A stretch of DNA of 64,000 nt from Actinokineospora globicatena (GCF_024171945.1 NZ_JAMTCR010000004.1:744001-808000), one strand, 5' to 3'. Positions 25,477-34,943 are shown, counted from the first letter of the stretch. The notes: a model not told the origin generated them from the sequence alone. Program-made: numbers and translations.

Positions 25477-26702
25477 GCAAGCCGTACCGGTCCAGGTTGG
25501 AGCGGGTGGGCGAGTCGGCGACGGCCACCACCCTGGAGCTGTTCTTCGACCTGGTGTTCGTCTTCGCGCTGACCCAGGTGACCGCGCTGATGGCCGAGGA
25601 CCCCACCTGGCTCGGCCTGCTGCGCGGCACGCTCGTGCTCGCCGTCGTGTGGTGGTGCTGGGTCGGCTACTCGTGGCTGTCGAACCTGGTGAAGGCCGAC
25701 GAGGGGACCGCGCGCACGGCGATGCTGGGCGCCATGGCCGCCATGTTCCTCATCGCGCTGGCCATCCCCGAGGCGTTCGACGACCTGCCGGGCGGGCTGT
25801 CCGGGCCGGTCGTGTTCGCCTTCTGCTACCTGCTGGTCCGCGCCGTGCACCTGGTGCTGTTCTGGATCAGCGCCGCGGACGACCCCGGCCTGCGCAAGCA
25901 GTTGCTGCGGTTCGCCCCGACCATGCTCGGCGGCACCTTGCTGCTCCTGCTCGCCGCCCAGACCAGCGGCGCGGCGCAGATCGGCCTGTGGGTGGCCGCG
26001 GTCGCCGCCGACTACGGCGGCACGTTCGCCATCGGCGCGTCGGGGTGGCGGCTCAACTCCGCCAAGCACTTCGCGGAGCGGCACGGCCTGATCGTCATCA
26101 TCGCGCTCGGCGAGTCGATCGTGGCCATCGGCGTAGGGGTCACCGCGCTGCCCATCTCCTGGCCGGTCATCGCCGCGGCCACGCTCGGGCTGACCGTCGC
26201 CGCCTGCCTGTGGTGGGCCTACTTCGACACGCACGTGCTCATCGCCGAACGCGCGCTGGCGCGGGCGACGGGGGTGGAGCGGGCGAGCATGGCGCGGTCG
26301 GCGTTCAGCTTCCTGCACCTGCCGCTCGTCGTGGGCATCGTGATGTCGGCCCTCGGCCTCAAGAAGGTGCTCAACTACGTGGCCGGGGCCAACGGCCACA
26401 CCGTCGCCGACCACCTCTACGGGCCGCCGCTGTGGGCGTTGTTCGGCGGCTCGGCGCTCTACCTGTTCGCCCAGGCCGGGGTTTCCTGGCGCTGCGGCCG
26501 CAACCTCAAGCCCCAGCGGCTCGCGGTCGGCGCCCTCCTCATCGCGGTCACGCCGCTGGCCGCGTTCCTGCCCGCGTTGGTCGCGCTCGCCGTGCTGGCC
26601 GCAGTGCTCATCGCTCTTATCGCCTACGAGTGGGTGCACTACCGGGCTGACCGCGACGAGATCCGGCACGCCGAACACGAGTCCGCCCACGCCGAGGCCT
26701 GA
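25473..26702 (+). CDS. ltrA: Low-temperature-requirement A (LtrA) family membrane protein
   Basis: 409-residue polytopic protein with about ten to twelve membrane segments. The family hallmark near the N-terminus is ATTLELFFDLVFVFALTQVT, followed by VVWWCWVGYSWLSN and, mid-protein, ERHGLIVIIALGESIVAIG. LtrA was named in Listeria for growth in the cold; the transported or bound ligand is unknown. The C-terminal tail is charged and cytoplasmic. ATG 25473 overlaps the stop of the YcxB-like gene by four bases. Confidence 0.9.
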   Translation: MSKPYRSRLERVGESATATTLELFFDLVFVFALTQVTALMAEDPTWLGLLRGTLVLAVVWWCWVGYSWLSNLVKADEGTARTAMLGAMAAMFLIALAIPEAFDDLPGGLSGPVVFAFCYLLVRAVHLVLFWISAADDPGLRKQLLRFAPTMLGGTLLLLLAAQTSGAAQIGLWVAAVAADYGGTFAIGASGWRLNSAKHFAERHGLIVIIALGESIVAIGVGVTALPISWPVIAAATLGLTVAACLWWAYFDTHVLIAERALARATGVERASMARSAFSFLHLPLVVGIVMSALGLKKVLNYVAGANGHTVADHLYGPPLWALFGGSALYLFAQAGVSWRCGRNLKPQRLAVGALLIAVTPLAAFLPALVALAVLAAVLIALIAYEWVHYRADRDEIRHAEHESAHAEA

Positions 26703-26724
26703 GCAGGCGGCCTTCGCGGCTGAG

Positions 26725-26765
26725 TCATCCACGCTGAGTTATCCACAATGCCCGAGTTGTCCACA
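26725..26765 (+). repeat. Three DnaA-box-like 9-mers upstream of the AAA/VWA operon
   Basis: TCATCCACG (26725-26733), TTATCCACA (26739-26747, a perfect consensus DnaA box) and TTGTCCACA (26757-26765, the Streptomyces form) stand in one orientation, the last two 18 bp apart. They lie about 40 bp upstream of the predicted -10 (TAGCGT, 26806-26811). Confidence 0.5.
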
Positions 26766-26817
26766 GCTGGAGCCACTCCACGTCGACCCCGTGCTCGAAC
26801 CTGCGTAGCGTCAAGGT

Positions 26818-28236
26818 GTGACAGTCGTGAACACGCCGGTACCCACACCCCCAGCGCACCTGCCCCGGACCGCGGGCGCCGTGCGGGCGGCAGGCCACCT
26901 CCCCAAGGGAGTGAAGGACGAGATCCGCGCCAACCTGCTCGACGCGTTGCGCGCCGGGCGGGATCCGTGGCCGGGGATCGTCGGGTTCGGCCAGACCGTG
27001 GTGCCGCAGTTGGAACGCGCGCTGCTGGCCGGGCACGACGTGGTGCTGCTCGGCGAACGCGGGCAGGGCAAGACCCGGCTCGCCCGCACCATCGCGGGTC
27101 TGCTCGACGAGTGGACCCCGGTGATCGCGGGCTCCGAGCTCGGCGAGCACCCGCTGGCGCCGATCACCCCGCGTTCGCTGCGGCTCGCCGCCGAGCTCGG
27201 CGACGACCTGCCGGTCGACTGGCGGCACCGAAGCGAGCGCTACACCGAGAAGCTGGCCACCCCCGACACCGCCGTCGGCGACCTCATCGGTGACGTCGAC
27301 CCGGTCAAGGTCGCGGAGGGCCGCGCGCTCGGCGACCCGGAGACCATCCACTTCGGACTCGTGCCGCGCGCCCACCGCGGTGTCGTCACCATCAACGAGC
27401 TGCCCGACCTCGCCGAGCGGATCCAGGTGGCGCTGCTCAACGTGATGGAGGAGCGCGACATCCAGGTCCGCGGCTACACGCTGCGGCTGCCGCTGGACGT
27501 GCTGCTGGTGGCCACCGCGAACCCGGAGGACTACACGAACCGGGGCCGCATCATCACCCCGCTCAAGGACCGCTTCGGCGCCGAGGTCCGCACCCACTAC
27601 CCGCGCGGTGTCCAGGCCGAGGTCGACGTGGTGCGCCAGGAGGCCGAGCTGGTGGCCGAGGTCGGCGACTCGCTGCTGGAGGTGCTGGCCCGGTTCGTCC
27701 GCAACCTGCGCGAGTCCAGCGCCATCGACCAGCGCTCCGGGGTGTCTGCCCGGTTCGCCGTGGCCGCCGCCGAGACGGTCGCCGCCGCCGCGCTGCGCCG
27801 CTCCGCGCTGATCGGCGAGGAGCCCGCCGTGGCCCGCCCGATCGACCTGGACGCGGTGCCCGCCGTGCTGCGCGGCAAGCTGGAGTTCGAGTCCGGCGAG
27901 GAGGGCCGCGAGGTCGAGCACCTCGAGCACCTGCTGCGCCGGGCCGTCGCCGAGACCGCCCGCGACCGCTTCGCTGGCATCGACCTCGGTCCGCTGGTGG
28001 ACGCCGTCGTCGACGGGCACCTGGTGGCCACCGGGGAGCGGGTGCCCGGCTCGGAGGTGCTGGCCGCGCTGCCGGAGCTGCCGCTGCTGCACGAGGTCGC
28101 CGCCCGGCTCGACGTGCGCGCCGGTGACCCGCCGGGGCGCATCGCCGCCGCGGTGGAGCTGGCGCTGGAGTACCTGTACCTGACCAGGAAGCTGGCCAAG
28201 GACTCGGCCGACGGGGAGGCGGTGTACGGACCGTGA
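26818..28236 (+). CDS. MoxR-like/magnesium-chelatase-type AAA+ ATPase
   Basis: 472-residue AAA+ ATPase with Walker A LLGERGQGKTRLA near residue 78. A long insertion bears DTAVGDLIGDVDPVK, followed by VTINELPDLAERIQVALLNV (Walker B region) and VATANPEDYTNRGRI (sensor). The second half is helical. Together with the coupled VWA gene it forms the two-component ATPase/VWA module used for metal insertion or remodelling complexes; its client is unknown. GTG 26818 is chosen because TAGCGT (26806-26811) lies six bases before it. It differs from the moxR at 15989. Confidence 0.8.
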   Translation: MTVVNTPVPTPPAHLPRTAGAVRAAGHLPKGVKDEIRANLLDALRAGRDPWPGIVGFGQTVVPQLERALLAGHDVVLLGERGQGKTRLARTIAGLLDEWTPVIAGSELGEHPLAPITPRSLRLAAELGDDLPVDWRHRSERYTEKLATPDTAVGDLIGDVDPVKVAEGRALGDPETIHFGLVPRAHRGVVTINELPDLAERIQVALLNVMEERDIQVRGYTLRLPLDVLLVATANPEDYTNRGRIITPLKDRFGAEVRTHYPRGVQAEVDVVRQEAELVAEVGDSLLEVLARFVRNLRESSAIDQRSGVSARFAVAAAETVAAAALRRSALIGEEPAVARPIDLDAVPAVLRGKLEFESGEEGREVEHLEHLLRRAVAETARDRFAGIDLGPLVDAVVDGHLVATGERVPGSEVLAALPELPLLHEVAARLDVRAGDPPGRIAAAVELALEYLYLTRKLAKDSADGEAVYGP

Positions 28237-30173
28237 GCTACCGCTACGGGCCGTGGCACGACGGCCCGGACCCGCTCGCACCCCCGGTCGACCTGCGGGC
28301 CGCCCTGGAGGCGCTCGGCCGCGACGTGATGGAGGGCGCGTCCCCGCGCGCCGCGCTGCAGGAGCTGCTGCGCCGCGGCGCAGGCGACCAGGCCGGGCTC
28401 GACGACCTGACCCGCAGGCTGTGGGAGCGGCGCTCGCGCATCCAGCGCCGCCACCGGCTCGACGGCACGCTCACCGAGGTCAAGCGGCTGCTGGAGCAGG
28501 CGCTGGCGGCGGAGCGGACCGAGCTGTTCCCCGACCCGGCCGACGACGCCCGCTTCCGGGAGGCGCAGCTCGACGCGCTCCCGTCCGGCACCGCGGCCGC
28601 CGTGCGCGAACTCGCCAACTACGACTGGCGCTCACCGGCGGCGCGCGAGGCCTACGAGCAGATCCGGGAGAAGCTCGGCAAGGACCTGGTGGAGTCCCGG
28701 TTCCAGGGCATGAAGCAGGCCCTGCGGGAGATGCAGCCCCAGGACACCGAGCGCATCCGCGAGATGATGGCGGACCTGAACGCGCTGCTGCTGGCCCACC
28801 TGCGCGGCGAGGACACCGACGAGCGGTTCGACCAGTTCATGCGCGACCACGGCGAGTTCTTCCCCGAGAACCCGCGCACCGTGCAGGAGTTGGTCGACGC
28901 GCTGGCCGCCCGGGCCGCCGCGGCGCAGCGGATGATGAACTCGATGAGCGCCCAGCAACGCCAGGAACTCGGCGAGCTGATGGCGGGCGCGTTCGGCGAC
29001 CCGCGCTTCGCCGACCAGGTCGCCACCCTGGACGCGAACCTGCGCGCGCTGCGCCCCGACGAGGACTGGACGTCCTCGGCGCGGTTCCGCGGCCAGGACC
29101 CGCTCGGTCTCGGTGAGGGCGCGCAGGCCATGGCCGACCTCGCCGAGCTGGACGCGCTCGCCGAGCAGCTCGGCCAGTCGTACCCGGGTGCCCGGCTGGA
29201 GGACATCGACCTGGAGGCGCTGAACCGCCAGCTCGGCGACGAGGCCGGTGTGGACGCCCGCCGTCTGTCCGAACTGGAGCGTGAGCTGCGGCGGCAGGGC
29301 CTGCTCGACCGCGCGCCGGACGGCTCGCTCACGTTGTCCCCCAAGGCCATGCGGCGGTTGGGTGAGGCCGCTCTCGCCGAGGTCGTCGGTTCCGCTCGGG
29401 CCAACCGGGGGGAGCGCGACACGGCGAACGCGGGTGCGTCGGGTGAGCTGACCGGCTCGACCCGCGCGTGGACCTTCGGCGCGACCGAGCCGTGGGACGT
29501 CGCCCGCACGGTCCGCAACGCCGTGCTGCGCACCCTGTCCGTCGGCGAAGGCAGCGTGCGGCTCGACGTCACGGACGTGGAGGTCTCCGAGACCGAGCAG
29601 CGGGCCCGTGCCGCCGTCGCGCTGTGCGTCGACACGTCCTGGTCGATGGTCCAGGACGGCCGGTGGGTGCCGATGAAGCGCACCGCTCTGGCCCTGCACC
29701 ACCTGGTCAGCACCCGGTTCCGCGCCGACGAGCTCCAGCTGATCACCTTCGGCCGGCACGCCGCCACCGTGGACATCGCCGAGCTGACGGCCCTGGAGGG
29801 CACCTGGGAGCAGGGCACCAACCTGCACCACGCCCTGCTGCTCGCGGGCAGGCACCTGCGCCGCAACCCCGACGCCCACCCCGTCGTCCTCGTCGTCACC
29901 GACGGCGAACCCACCGCCCACCTCGACCCCGACGGCGAGGCCGTCTTCCACTACCCCACCACAGAGGACACCCTCCGCCGAACCCTCGCCGAAGTCGACT
30001 CCCTCGCCCGCCTAGGCGCCTCCGTCACCGTCTTCATGCTCGGCGAAGACCCCAAACTAGCCGCCTTCGTAGACCTAGTCGCCAAACGCGGCGGCGGCCG
30101 CGTAGTAGCCCCCGACCTGGACGGCCTGGGCAGCGCCGTGGTGAGCGACTACTTACGCACCCGCCGGAGGTAG
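28233..30173 (+). CDS. Large VWA domain protein, partner of the preceding ATPase
   Basis: 646-residue cytoplasmic protein. A long helical Glu/Arg-rich N-terminal part (to about 420) includes MMNSMSAQQRQELGELM. The C-terminal VWA domain has MIDAS CVDTSWSMVQDG (about 462-473), later HLVSTRFRADELQLITF and VVTDGEPTAHLD. GTG 28233 overlaps the ATPase stop by four bases, so they are coupled. This resembles the VWA subunit of chelatase-like or CoxE-like pairs. The last 250 bases show a run of synonymous codons ending in C or A, unlike the start, with no frame disruption. Confidence 0.8.
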   Translation: MSYRYGPWHDGPDPLAPPVDLRAALEALGRDVMEGASPRAALQELLRRGAGDQAGLDDLTRRLWERRSRIQRRHRLDGTLTEVKRLLEQALAAERTELFPDPADDARFREAQLDALPSGTAAAVRELANYDWRSPAAREAYEQIREKLGKDLVESRFQGMKQALREMQPQDTERIREMMADLNALLLAHLRGEDTDERFDQFMRDHGEFFPENPRTVQELVDALAARAAAAQRMMNSMSAQQRQELGELMAGAFGDPRFADQVATLDANLRALRPDEDWTSSARFRGQDPLGLGEGAQAMADLAELDALAEQLGQSYPGARLEDIDLEALNRQLGDEAGVDARRLSELERELRRQGLLDRAPDGSLTLSPKAMRRLGEAALAEVVGSARANRGERDTANAGASGELTGSTRAWTFGATEPWDVARTVRNAVLRTLSVGEGSVRLDVTDVEVSETEQRARAAVALCVDTSWSMVQDGRWVPMKRTALALHHLVSTRFRADELQLITFGRHAATVDIAELTALEGTWEQGTNLHHALLLAGRHLRRNPDAHPVVLVVTDGEPTAHLDPDGEAVFHYPTTEDTLRRTLAEVDSLARLGASVTVFMLGEDPKLAAFVDLVAKRGGGRVVAPDLDGLGSAVVSDYLRTRRR

Positions 30174-30355
30174 GCGAGCGTTCCTGCCCTCGCGGTTGAT
30201 CCTGGTGATCACCGCTGGCGTCGGGGTGGATGGCGGCGTCCGCGACCGAATCCAGCTTGCCCTGCGCCGGGGTGGCGACCGAGTTGTAGGTGGCGAACAC
30301 ACCGGGACCCGGCAGCGGGGACAGGTGTGGTCGCGTTCGTGTCAGGTGGAAGTGA

Positions 30356-31144
30356 CTAGGTGAGGGCGTCTGCGATTGGGCCCAGGGCGTCCAGCACGCC
30401 CAGGGCGCGGGCCGTGGTGGCTAGTTGGTCGCGTTCGGACTCTGGGAGGGTGCGGATGGCCGTGGCCAGGCGGGTGAGGCTGGGGGTGTCCAGGTGGAGG
30501 AGCAGGGGGAGGACGTCCTCGGCGAACTCGCCTGTCGCGGTGGCGATGGTGGTGGCTATGGCGGGCAGGCGGTCGTCGGGGATCAGGGCGAACAGGGCTG
30601 GGAGGCGGGCGGTGCTGTCGGTGTAGATGGCGGTGCGGAGGAGGGACTCCTCGTCCAGGGCGGTGACCATGGCGCGCAGGGTGGGCGCTGGGAGGTCGCC
30701 GACGAAGCGGCCGGTGGTGATGTGGTCGCCGCGGCGGATGAGTTCGCGGCCGACCTCGATGACCTTGGCGATGGGCAGCACGCCCAGCACCGGGGCGATG
30801 CGGCGCGGGTCCAGTTCGGCCGCCACGTCGGCCAGGAACGACACCGGTAGCCGCCCGGCCAGGTCCACCGCCCGGTCGGGGTCCAGGGCACCGGCCACCC
30901 GGGCGCTGAGCAGGGGGCCGAACGAGCGCTGGGCGATGCTCGCGGTCAGCGCGGCGGGCACCAGCCTGCTCGCCTGGCCGATCCGCTCGAACAGCGCGCG
31001 GTTCGCTCCGAAGAGGACTTCCGCCGCCTGGTCGCGGACCGCGCGAACGTCCTCAGGCGACAGCGCCGACAGGTAGCCGAACCGCGTGGCGGGCTCGCCG
31101 AGCAGCCGGGCCAGTTTGGCGATCTCGGCGCGGGTGCCGCTCAC
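30356..31144 (-). CDS. Helical-repeat hypothetical protein
   Basis: 262-residue soluble protein made of repeated helix pairs: PVSFLADVAAELDPRRIAPV, LPIAKVIEVGRELIRRGDHI, APTLRAMVTALDEESLLRTA, RLPALFALIPDDRLPAIATT. Proline and aspartate occur at the turns, as in HEAT-like or MgtE N-domain solenoids. This suggests a protein-interaction scaffold; no catalytic motif is visible. GTG 31144 overlaps the stop of the upstream gene (GTGA). It probably forms an operon of two with that gene. Confidence 0.6.
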   Translation of the reverse strand: MSGTRAEIAKLARLLGEPATRFGYLSALSPEDVRAVRDQAAEVLFGANRALFERIGQASRLVPAALTASIAQRSFGPLLSARVAGALDPDRAVDLAGRLPVSFLADVAAELDPRRIAPVLGVLPIAKVIEVGRELIRRGDHITTGRFVGDLPAPTLRAMVTALDEESLLRTAIYTDSTARLPALFALIPDDRLPAIATTIATATGEFAEDVLPLLLHLDTPSLTRLATAIRTLPESERDQLATTARALGVLDALGPIADALT

Positions 31145-31374
31145 AGGCCGATCGCCCGGCGGACGAGGGGGCGCAGCAGCCGGGGGAGTTGGCCGAGGGA
31201 CTCCTCGGTCGCCTCGCCCAGGTGCCGGGCCTGGCGTCTGCGGGCCGTGCGCAGGGCGTCGGCGAGGTCGAGCGCGTCCGCGGGCGGCAGCGCCATCACC
31301 GCGGGCGGCAGCGGGCCGCGGAACTGGGCGCGCAGTGCCGCGCCGGGGTCTGTCGCCGAGTGCTCGTCCGCCAC
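31141..31374 (-). CDS. Small hypothetical protein coupled to the helical-repeat gene
   Basis: 77-residue basic, helical protein (PPAVMALPPADALDLADALR, then RRRQARHLGEATEESLGQLP). GTG 31374 is used as start; the longer frame upstream is Arg/Pro-rich shadow sequence. Its stop overlaps the next GTG by four bases, tying it to the helical-repeat protein as a likely partner. No family recognised. Confidence 0.5.
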   Translation of the reverse strand: MADEHSATDPGAALRAQFRGPLPPAVMALPPADALDLADALRTARRRQARHLGEATEESLGQLPRLLRPLVRRAIGL

Positions 31375-31656
31375 CGGACAAGCCTGCCCGGACCGCGGCC
31401 GCCAGCCAACTCGACCACGCACAGTCACCGGTGGCCATCACATCGGAGTGTGCTCCCCGGTCATTCCCGGACCGTCTGCAAGATCATCGGGTGACTCCCC
31501 GACGAAACGCCCGCAACGCCTCCGGCCTGCGACGTTGCGGCCACGCTTGGCGACCGGCGCGGGCCCACCAGGGCCATTGGTCCCTGTCATTCCCTCGAAC
31601 TCCCACATAACGTGCGTGCACCCCTGAACTACTGCCTGTGAACGTGAGAAGTGAGG

Positions 31657-32913
31657 ATGCACGTATTCATCAGCTATGCCCGCCGGGACCAGGCGTCGAT
31701 CACCACGCTGCGCGCCGACTTCGAGCGGTTCGGCAACCGAGTGTGGTACGACCGCGAGAGCCACGGCGGTCCGGACTGGTGGGACGACGTGCTCGGCCAC
31801 GTGCGCGGGTGCGTGGTCTTCGCCTTCGCGCTCTCACCCGACTCGCTGCGCTCCAAGGCGTGCCTCGCCGAGCTGCGCTACGCCAAGGAGCTGCGCAGGC
31901 CGATCCTGCCCGTCCTGGTGCGCCCGGTCGACCGGGGCGACATCCCCGACGGCCTCCAGTTGCCCGTTGACTACGTCAACCGGACCGAGGAGAGCGTGAT
32001 CCGGCTGCGCAAGGCGCTCAGCGCCCTGCCCGCCGCCCGCGCCCTGCCCGCCCGACTGCCCCAGGAGCCCGAGATCCCCACCTCCTACCTCAACGCCTAC
32101 CTCGCGCGCATCGACGCGCCGCAGCTCGACGAGCGCGACCAGGCCGAGCTGCTCGGCCAGTTGCGCGAGCGGATGGTGCTCGCCGACGAGCGCGCCGACG
32201 TCTGGGACCTGCTGGTGCGGCTGCGCGACCGCCCCGAGCTCAACCGCTCCATCGCCAACGCCATCGAGGAGATCCTGGCCCCGGGCTGGCAACCGGACCC
32301 CAGGGAGAACTTCGAGGCGCGGTACTGGGACGGGCAGAGCTGGACGACGCTGGTCTGGCAGAACGGCAAGGAGTTCAACGACCGCAACACCCCGCCCCGG
32401 CTGCACCAGCACCTGCCCTCGAGCACCGGACCGGTGCCGGTCGTCGAGCCGGAACCCGAGCCGACGCGGCGCAGGCCCGACCGGATCAAGCACAAGCTGC
32501 GCCGCCCGCGCGCCACCCGCAAGAAGCTGATCGCCCTGGGCGCGGGCGCCGCCGTGCTGGTCGCCGGGGGCGTCACCGCGGGGGTCGTGCTGCTCGGCGG
32601 GGGGCCGGACGAGGTGTCCGCGACCCGCATGGCGCGCAACTTCGTCGACGCCGTCAACACCCGCGACGAGAACGCCATGCAGCAGTACGTCTGCGGCTCG
32701 GATCGCGAGAAGAACGCCCATCTCTACACGGCGTTCCTTGACGCGGCTAACGTTACCCTTGAGAGTGTCGACATCAGCGGGTCCGACCCCCGTTTCACCG
32801 TCCTCGCGACACGCACCGTAGGCGCAACCTCGGTGCGGTTGCGGATTCCCCTCGTCGACGAGAACGGCGCGTGGAAGGTGTGCGACATCAGCCGGGCGCT
32901 GTCGGGTCGCTGA
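31657..32913 (+). CDS. Membrane-anchored TIR-DUF2510 protein with intact Glu
   Basis: 418-residue protein. The TIR domain (1-125) has HVFISYARRDQ, RVWYDRESHGGPDWW and SKACLAELRYAKEL, in which Glu72 occupies the catalytic position of TIR NADases. A helical linker domain (143-207) follows, then a DUF2510 motif GWQPDP...RYWDGQSWT (210-230). A basic stretch precedes one membrane helix (291-313), and an extracellular NTF2-like domain has two Cys (346, 409). The expected topology is enzyme inside and sensor outside. ATG 31657 fits GAGAAG at 31645; GTG 31651 is possible. A close paralogue follows after 14 bp. NADase activity, and a defence or stress role, are inferences. Confidence 0.8.
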   Translation: MHVFISYARRDQASITTLRADFERFGNRVWYDRESHGGPDWWDDVLGHVRGCVVFAFALSPDSLRSKACLAELRYAKELRRPILPVLVRPVDRGDIPDGLQLPVDYVNRTEESVIRLRKALSALPAARALPARLPQEPEIPTSYLNAYLARIDAPQLDERDQAELLGQLRERMVLADERADVWDLLVRLRDRPELNRSIANAIEEILAPGWQPDPRENFEARYWDGQSWTTLVWQNGKEFNDRNTPPRLHQHLPSSTGPVPVVEPEPEPTRRRPDRIKHKLRRPRATRKKLIALGAGAAVLVAGGVTAGVVLLGGGPDEVSATRMARNFVDAVNTRDENAMQQYVCGSDREKNAHLYTAFLDAANVTLESVDISGSDPRFTVLATRTVGATSVRLRIPLVDENGAWKVCDISRALSGR

Positions 32914-32927
32914 CCGCGGAGTGAGTC

Positions 32928-34130
32928 ATGCAGGTGTTCGTCAGCCACGCGCCGTCCGATCGCGACGTCGCAGCGGGCCTGCGCGCCGACCTGGCCCAAT
33001 TGGGTCGCCAGGTCTCCCTCGACCGGGGTGAGCCGACCGGTCAGCGCTGGTGGGAGGGCGTGTTGCAGCGGGTCCAGCGCTGCGACGTGTTCGTCCTGGT
33101 GGCCTCGCCCGCGGCGGTTCGCTCGCCCGGGTGCCTGGCCACGCTCCGCTACGCCCGCGCGCTGCGCCGCCCGGTGCTGGTGGTGACCGCCGTGGCCACC
33201 GGGTTGCCCGCCGACGCCGAGACCGCGCCCGTGTTCGCCCCGGCGGGCATGGAGATCAGTGAGCGGGTGCCCAAGTTGCGCGGCGTCTTGTTGGCGCTGC
33301 CCGCCGCGCCCCCGCTGCCCGACCCGTTGCCGCCGGACCCGGCCGTGCCGTACCTCGACCCGATCCGCCAGCGCCTCGACGAGCCAGGCCTGGAACCGGC
33401 CGAGTTGCGCGAACTGCTGCGCCAACTCCGATTACGGCTGCGCGACGAGCACGAGCGCGCCGCGGTGTGGGGGCTGCTGGTGCGGCTGCGCGCCCGCACC
33501 GACCTGCCCGCGCCGCTGGCCGCCGAGGTGGAGAAGGTCCTCGCCCCCGGCTGGCAGCCCGACCCGGAGCGCCGGGTGGAGAAGCGCTACTGGGACGGCC
33601 AGGCCTGGACCACCCTGGTGCGCCACGAGAACCGCGAGTTCAACGAGCGCCGGGTCCCGCCGCCGGAGGCCACGTGGTCCGGTGATCCCACCCCTGCTCG
33701 TCCGCGCCCCACCGCGACTGCCCGTCCCGCCGCGAAGTCCAAGGCCGTCGTCCGCGCCCAAGACCGCACCCGCCTGCTGGTCATCGGCGGGGGAGTGGTC
33801 GTGATCGCCGCCGCCGTCGTCGCCGGGTTCGTGCTGTTCGACCCGACCTCGGCCGACCCGACCGCCGCGGCGCGCGAGTTCGTCGACGCGGTGAACATCG
33901 CCGACACCACCGTGCTCGCCCAGCTGACCTGCGAGCGCGACCGGTCCCGGGCGGCGGAGATCTTCCTGCGCCCCGGCGCGCGGTTCACCCTGGAGTCGGT
34001 GGACGACACGACCGACCCGCCCAGCTTCACCATCCTGGCGACCGACTCGGCGACCACGGCGACCGACCGGCGCACCTACCCGATGGTCGAGGAATCGGGG
34101 AAGTGGCTGGTGTGCCAGTCACCTCGTTAG
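32928..34130 (+). CDS. TIR-DUF2510 membrane paralogue with catalytic Glu replaced by Thr
   Basis: 400-residue paralogue of the preceding gene with the same domain order: TIR (QVFVSHAPSDRD), helical linker, DUF2510 (GWQPDP...RYWDGQAWT), membrane helix (282-304), and an outer domain with paired Cys335/Cys396. The TIR is degenerate. At the aligned position 72 the Glu is Thr (CLATLRYA), and the loop Trp-Tyr is Ser-Leu (VSLDRGEP). It is thus probably a non-catalytic partner or regulator of the first TIR. It is cotranscribed 14 bp downstream. Its 3' end overlaps the convergent ADP-ribosylglycohydrolase gene by 12 bp. Confidence 0.8.
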   Translation: MQVFVSHAPSDRDVAAGLRADLAQLGRQVSLDRGEPTGQRWWEGVLQRVQRCDVFVLVASPAAVRSPGCLATLRYARALRRPVLVVTAVATGLPADAETAPVFAPAGMEISERVPKLRGVLLALPAAPPLPDPLPPDPAVPYLDPIRQRLDEPGLEPAELRELLRQLRLRLRDEHERAAVWGLLVRLRARTDLPAPLAAEVEKVLAPGWQPDPERRVEKRYWDGQAWTTLVRHENREFNERRVPPPEATWSGDPTPARPRPTATARPAAKSKAVVRAQDRTRLLVIGGGVVVIAAAVVAGFVLFDPTSADPTAAAREFVDAVNIADTTVLAQLTCERDRSRAAEIFLRPGARFTLESVDDTTDPPSFTILATDSATTATDRRTYPMVEESGKWLVCQSPR

Positions 34131-34943
34131 TCGAGCATCGAGTTCGGTGAGGTAGGCGCGGCCGTACTCCCGGTCCTCCAGCCCGTCCACAAGGGACGCC
34201 GGGAGGTCGCTGCGGACGGCGAGCGACGCCGCGCCGAGGGCGACCGTGGCGACGGTGTCGACGTCGCCGGTGAACGCGACGCACGCGCGGAGGATGTCGG
34301 TCAACCCGCCCGCGCCCATCGCGGTCAACGCGGCGCGCACGGACATCGCCCCCTTCGAGCCGACCGGTCCCGTCCACGGGGACGCCCAGTCGTCGTCGAG
34401 CACGCTGCTGATCCAGTGGCCGACGCCGGTCAGCGGTCCGAGGTCGCGGTGGCAGTAGTGCGCGGCGAGCGCGGCGGCCTGTGCTGAGGCGATGCCCGCG
34501 GGGGTGTCGTGGGTGACGCGCGCCTGGACTTCGGCGTGGTAGAGGACGTCGTCGACAGTCGGCAGCAATCCGATGGGTGTCGCGCGCATCGCGGCACCGC
34601 TCTTGTCGCTCTCCGGCCGGAGACGATCCAATAACTCGGCACCGGTGTGCACTTCGGACAGCAGCGCGTGGAACCGGGACGCGTAGCCGACGCGCGGATC
34701 CCGGTGGAACACGGCGACGAACTTCTCCGCCAACACCTCCGGCGTCCACAGTGCACCGTCGACCATCAGCTCGGCGATGGCGAGGGTCATCTGCGTGTCA
34801 TCGGTGTACTGGCCGGGCCGCAGGTCGGTGTGCTTCGGGTGCTGCCGGTAGGTGGCACCGTCGTTGAACTCCGCCACGAACCCGGGATCCGCGTATTCGA
34901 ACCCCGCCCCGTACGCGTCGCCTACCGCCAACTCCAGCAACAT
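34119..34943 (-). CDS. ADP-ribosylglycohydrolase (DraG/ARH-like)
   Basis: 274-residue all-helical two-metal hydrolase that removes ADP-ribose from modified targets or cleaves O-acetyl-ADP-ribose. It shows the metal-binding YTDDTQMTLAIAE near residue 45 and the second site FTGDVDTVATVALGA close to the C-terminus. The N-terminal ELAVGDAYGAGFEY is typical. ATG 34943, behind GGAGGG, is preferred to the upstream GTG 34964. It overlaps the 3' end of the second TIR gene (convergent, 12 bp). With the TIR genes and the Nudix fusion it suggests local NAD/ADP-ribose metabolism. Confidence 0.85.
   Translation of the reverse strand: MLLELAVGDAYGAGFEYADPGFVAEFNDGATYRQHPKHTDLRPGQYTDDTQMTLAIAELMVDGALWTPEVLAEKFVAVFHRDPRVGYASRFHALLSEVHTGAELLDRLRPESDKSGAAMRATPIGLLPTVDDVLYHAEVQARVTHDTPAGIASAQAAALAAHYCHRDLGPLTGVGHWISSVLDDDWASPWTGPVGSKGAMSVRAALTAMGAGGLTDILRACVAFTGDVDTVATVALGAASLAVRSDLPASLVDGLEDREYGRAYLTELDARLTR

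Noticed and set aside
30034-30300. Minus-strand 88-codon frame beginning FATYNSVATPAQGKLDSVAD, possibly a gene fragment
   Set aside because: The first 40 residues look somewhat protein-like, but the rest runs antisense into the VWA gene and I cannot name a family; left as non-coding.
32724-33425. Minus-strand frame opposite the second TIR gene
   Set aside because: Shadow of the coding strand; it crosses the TIR gene junction and has no start signals.
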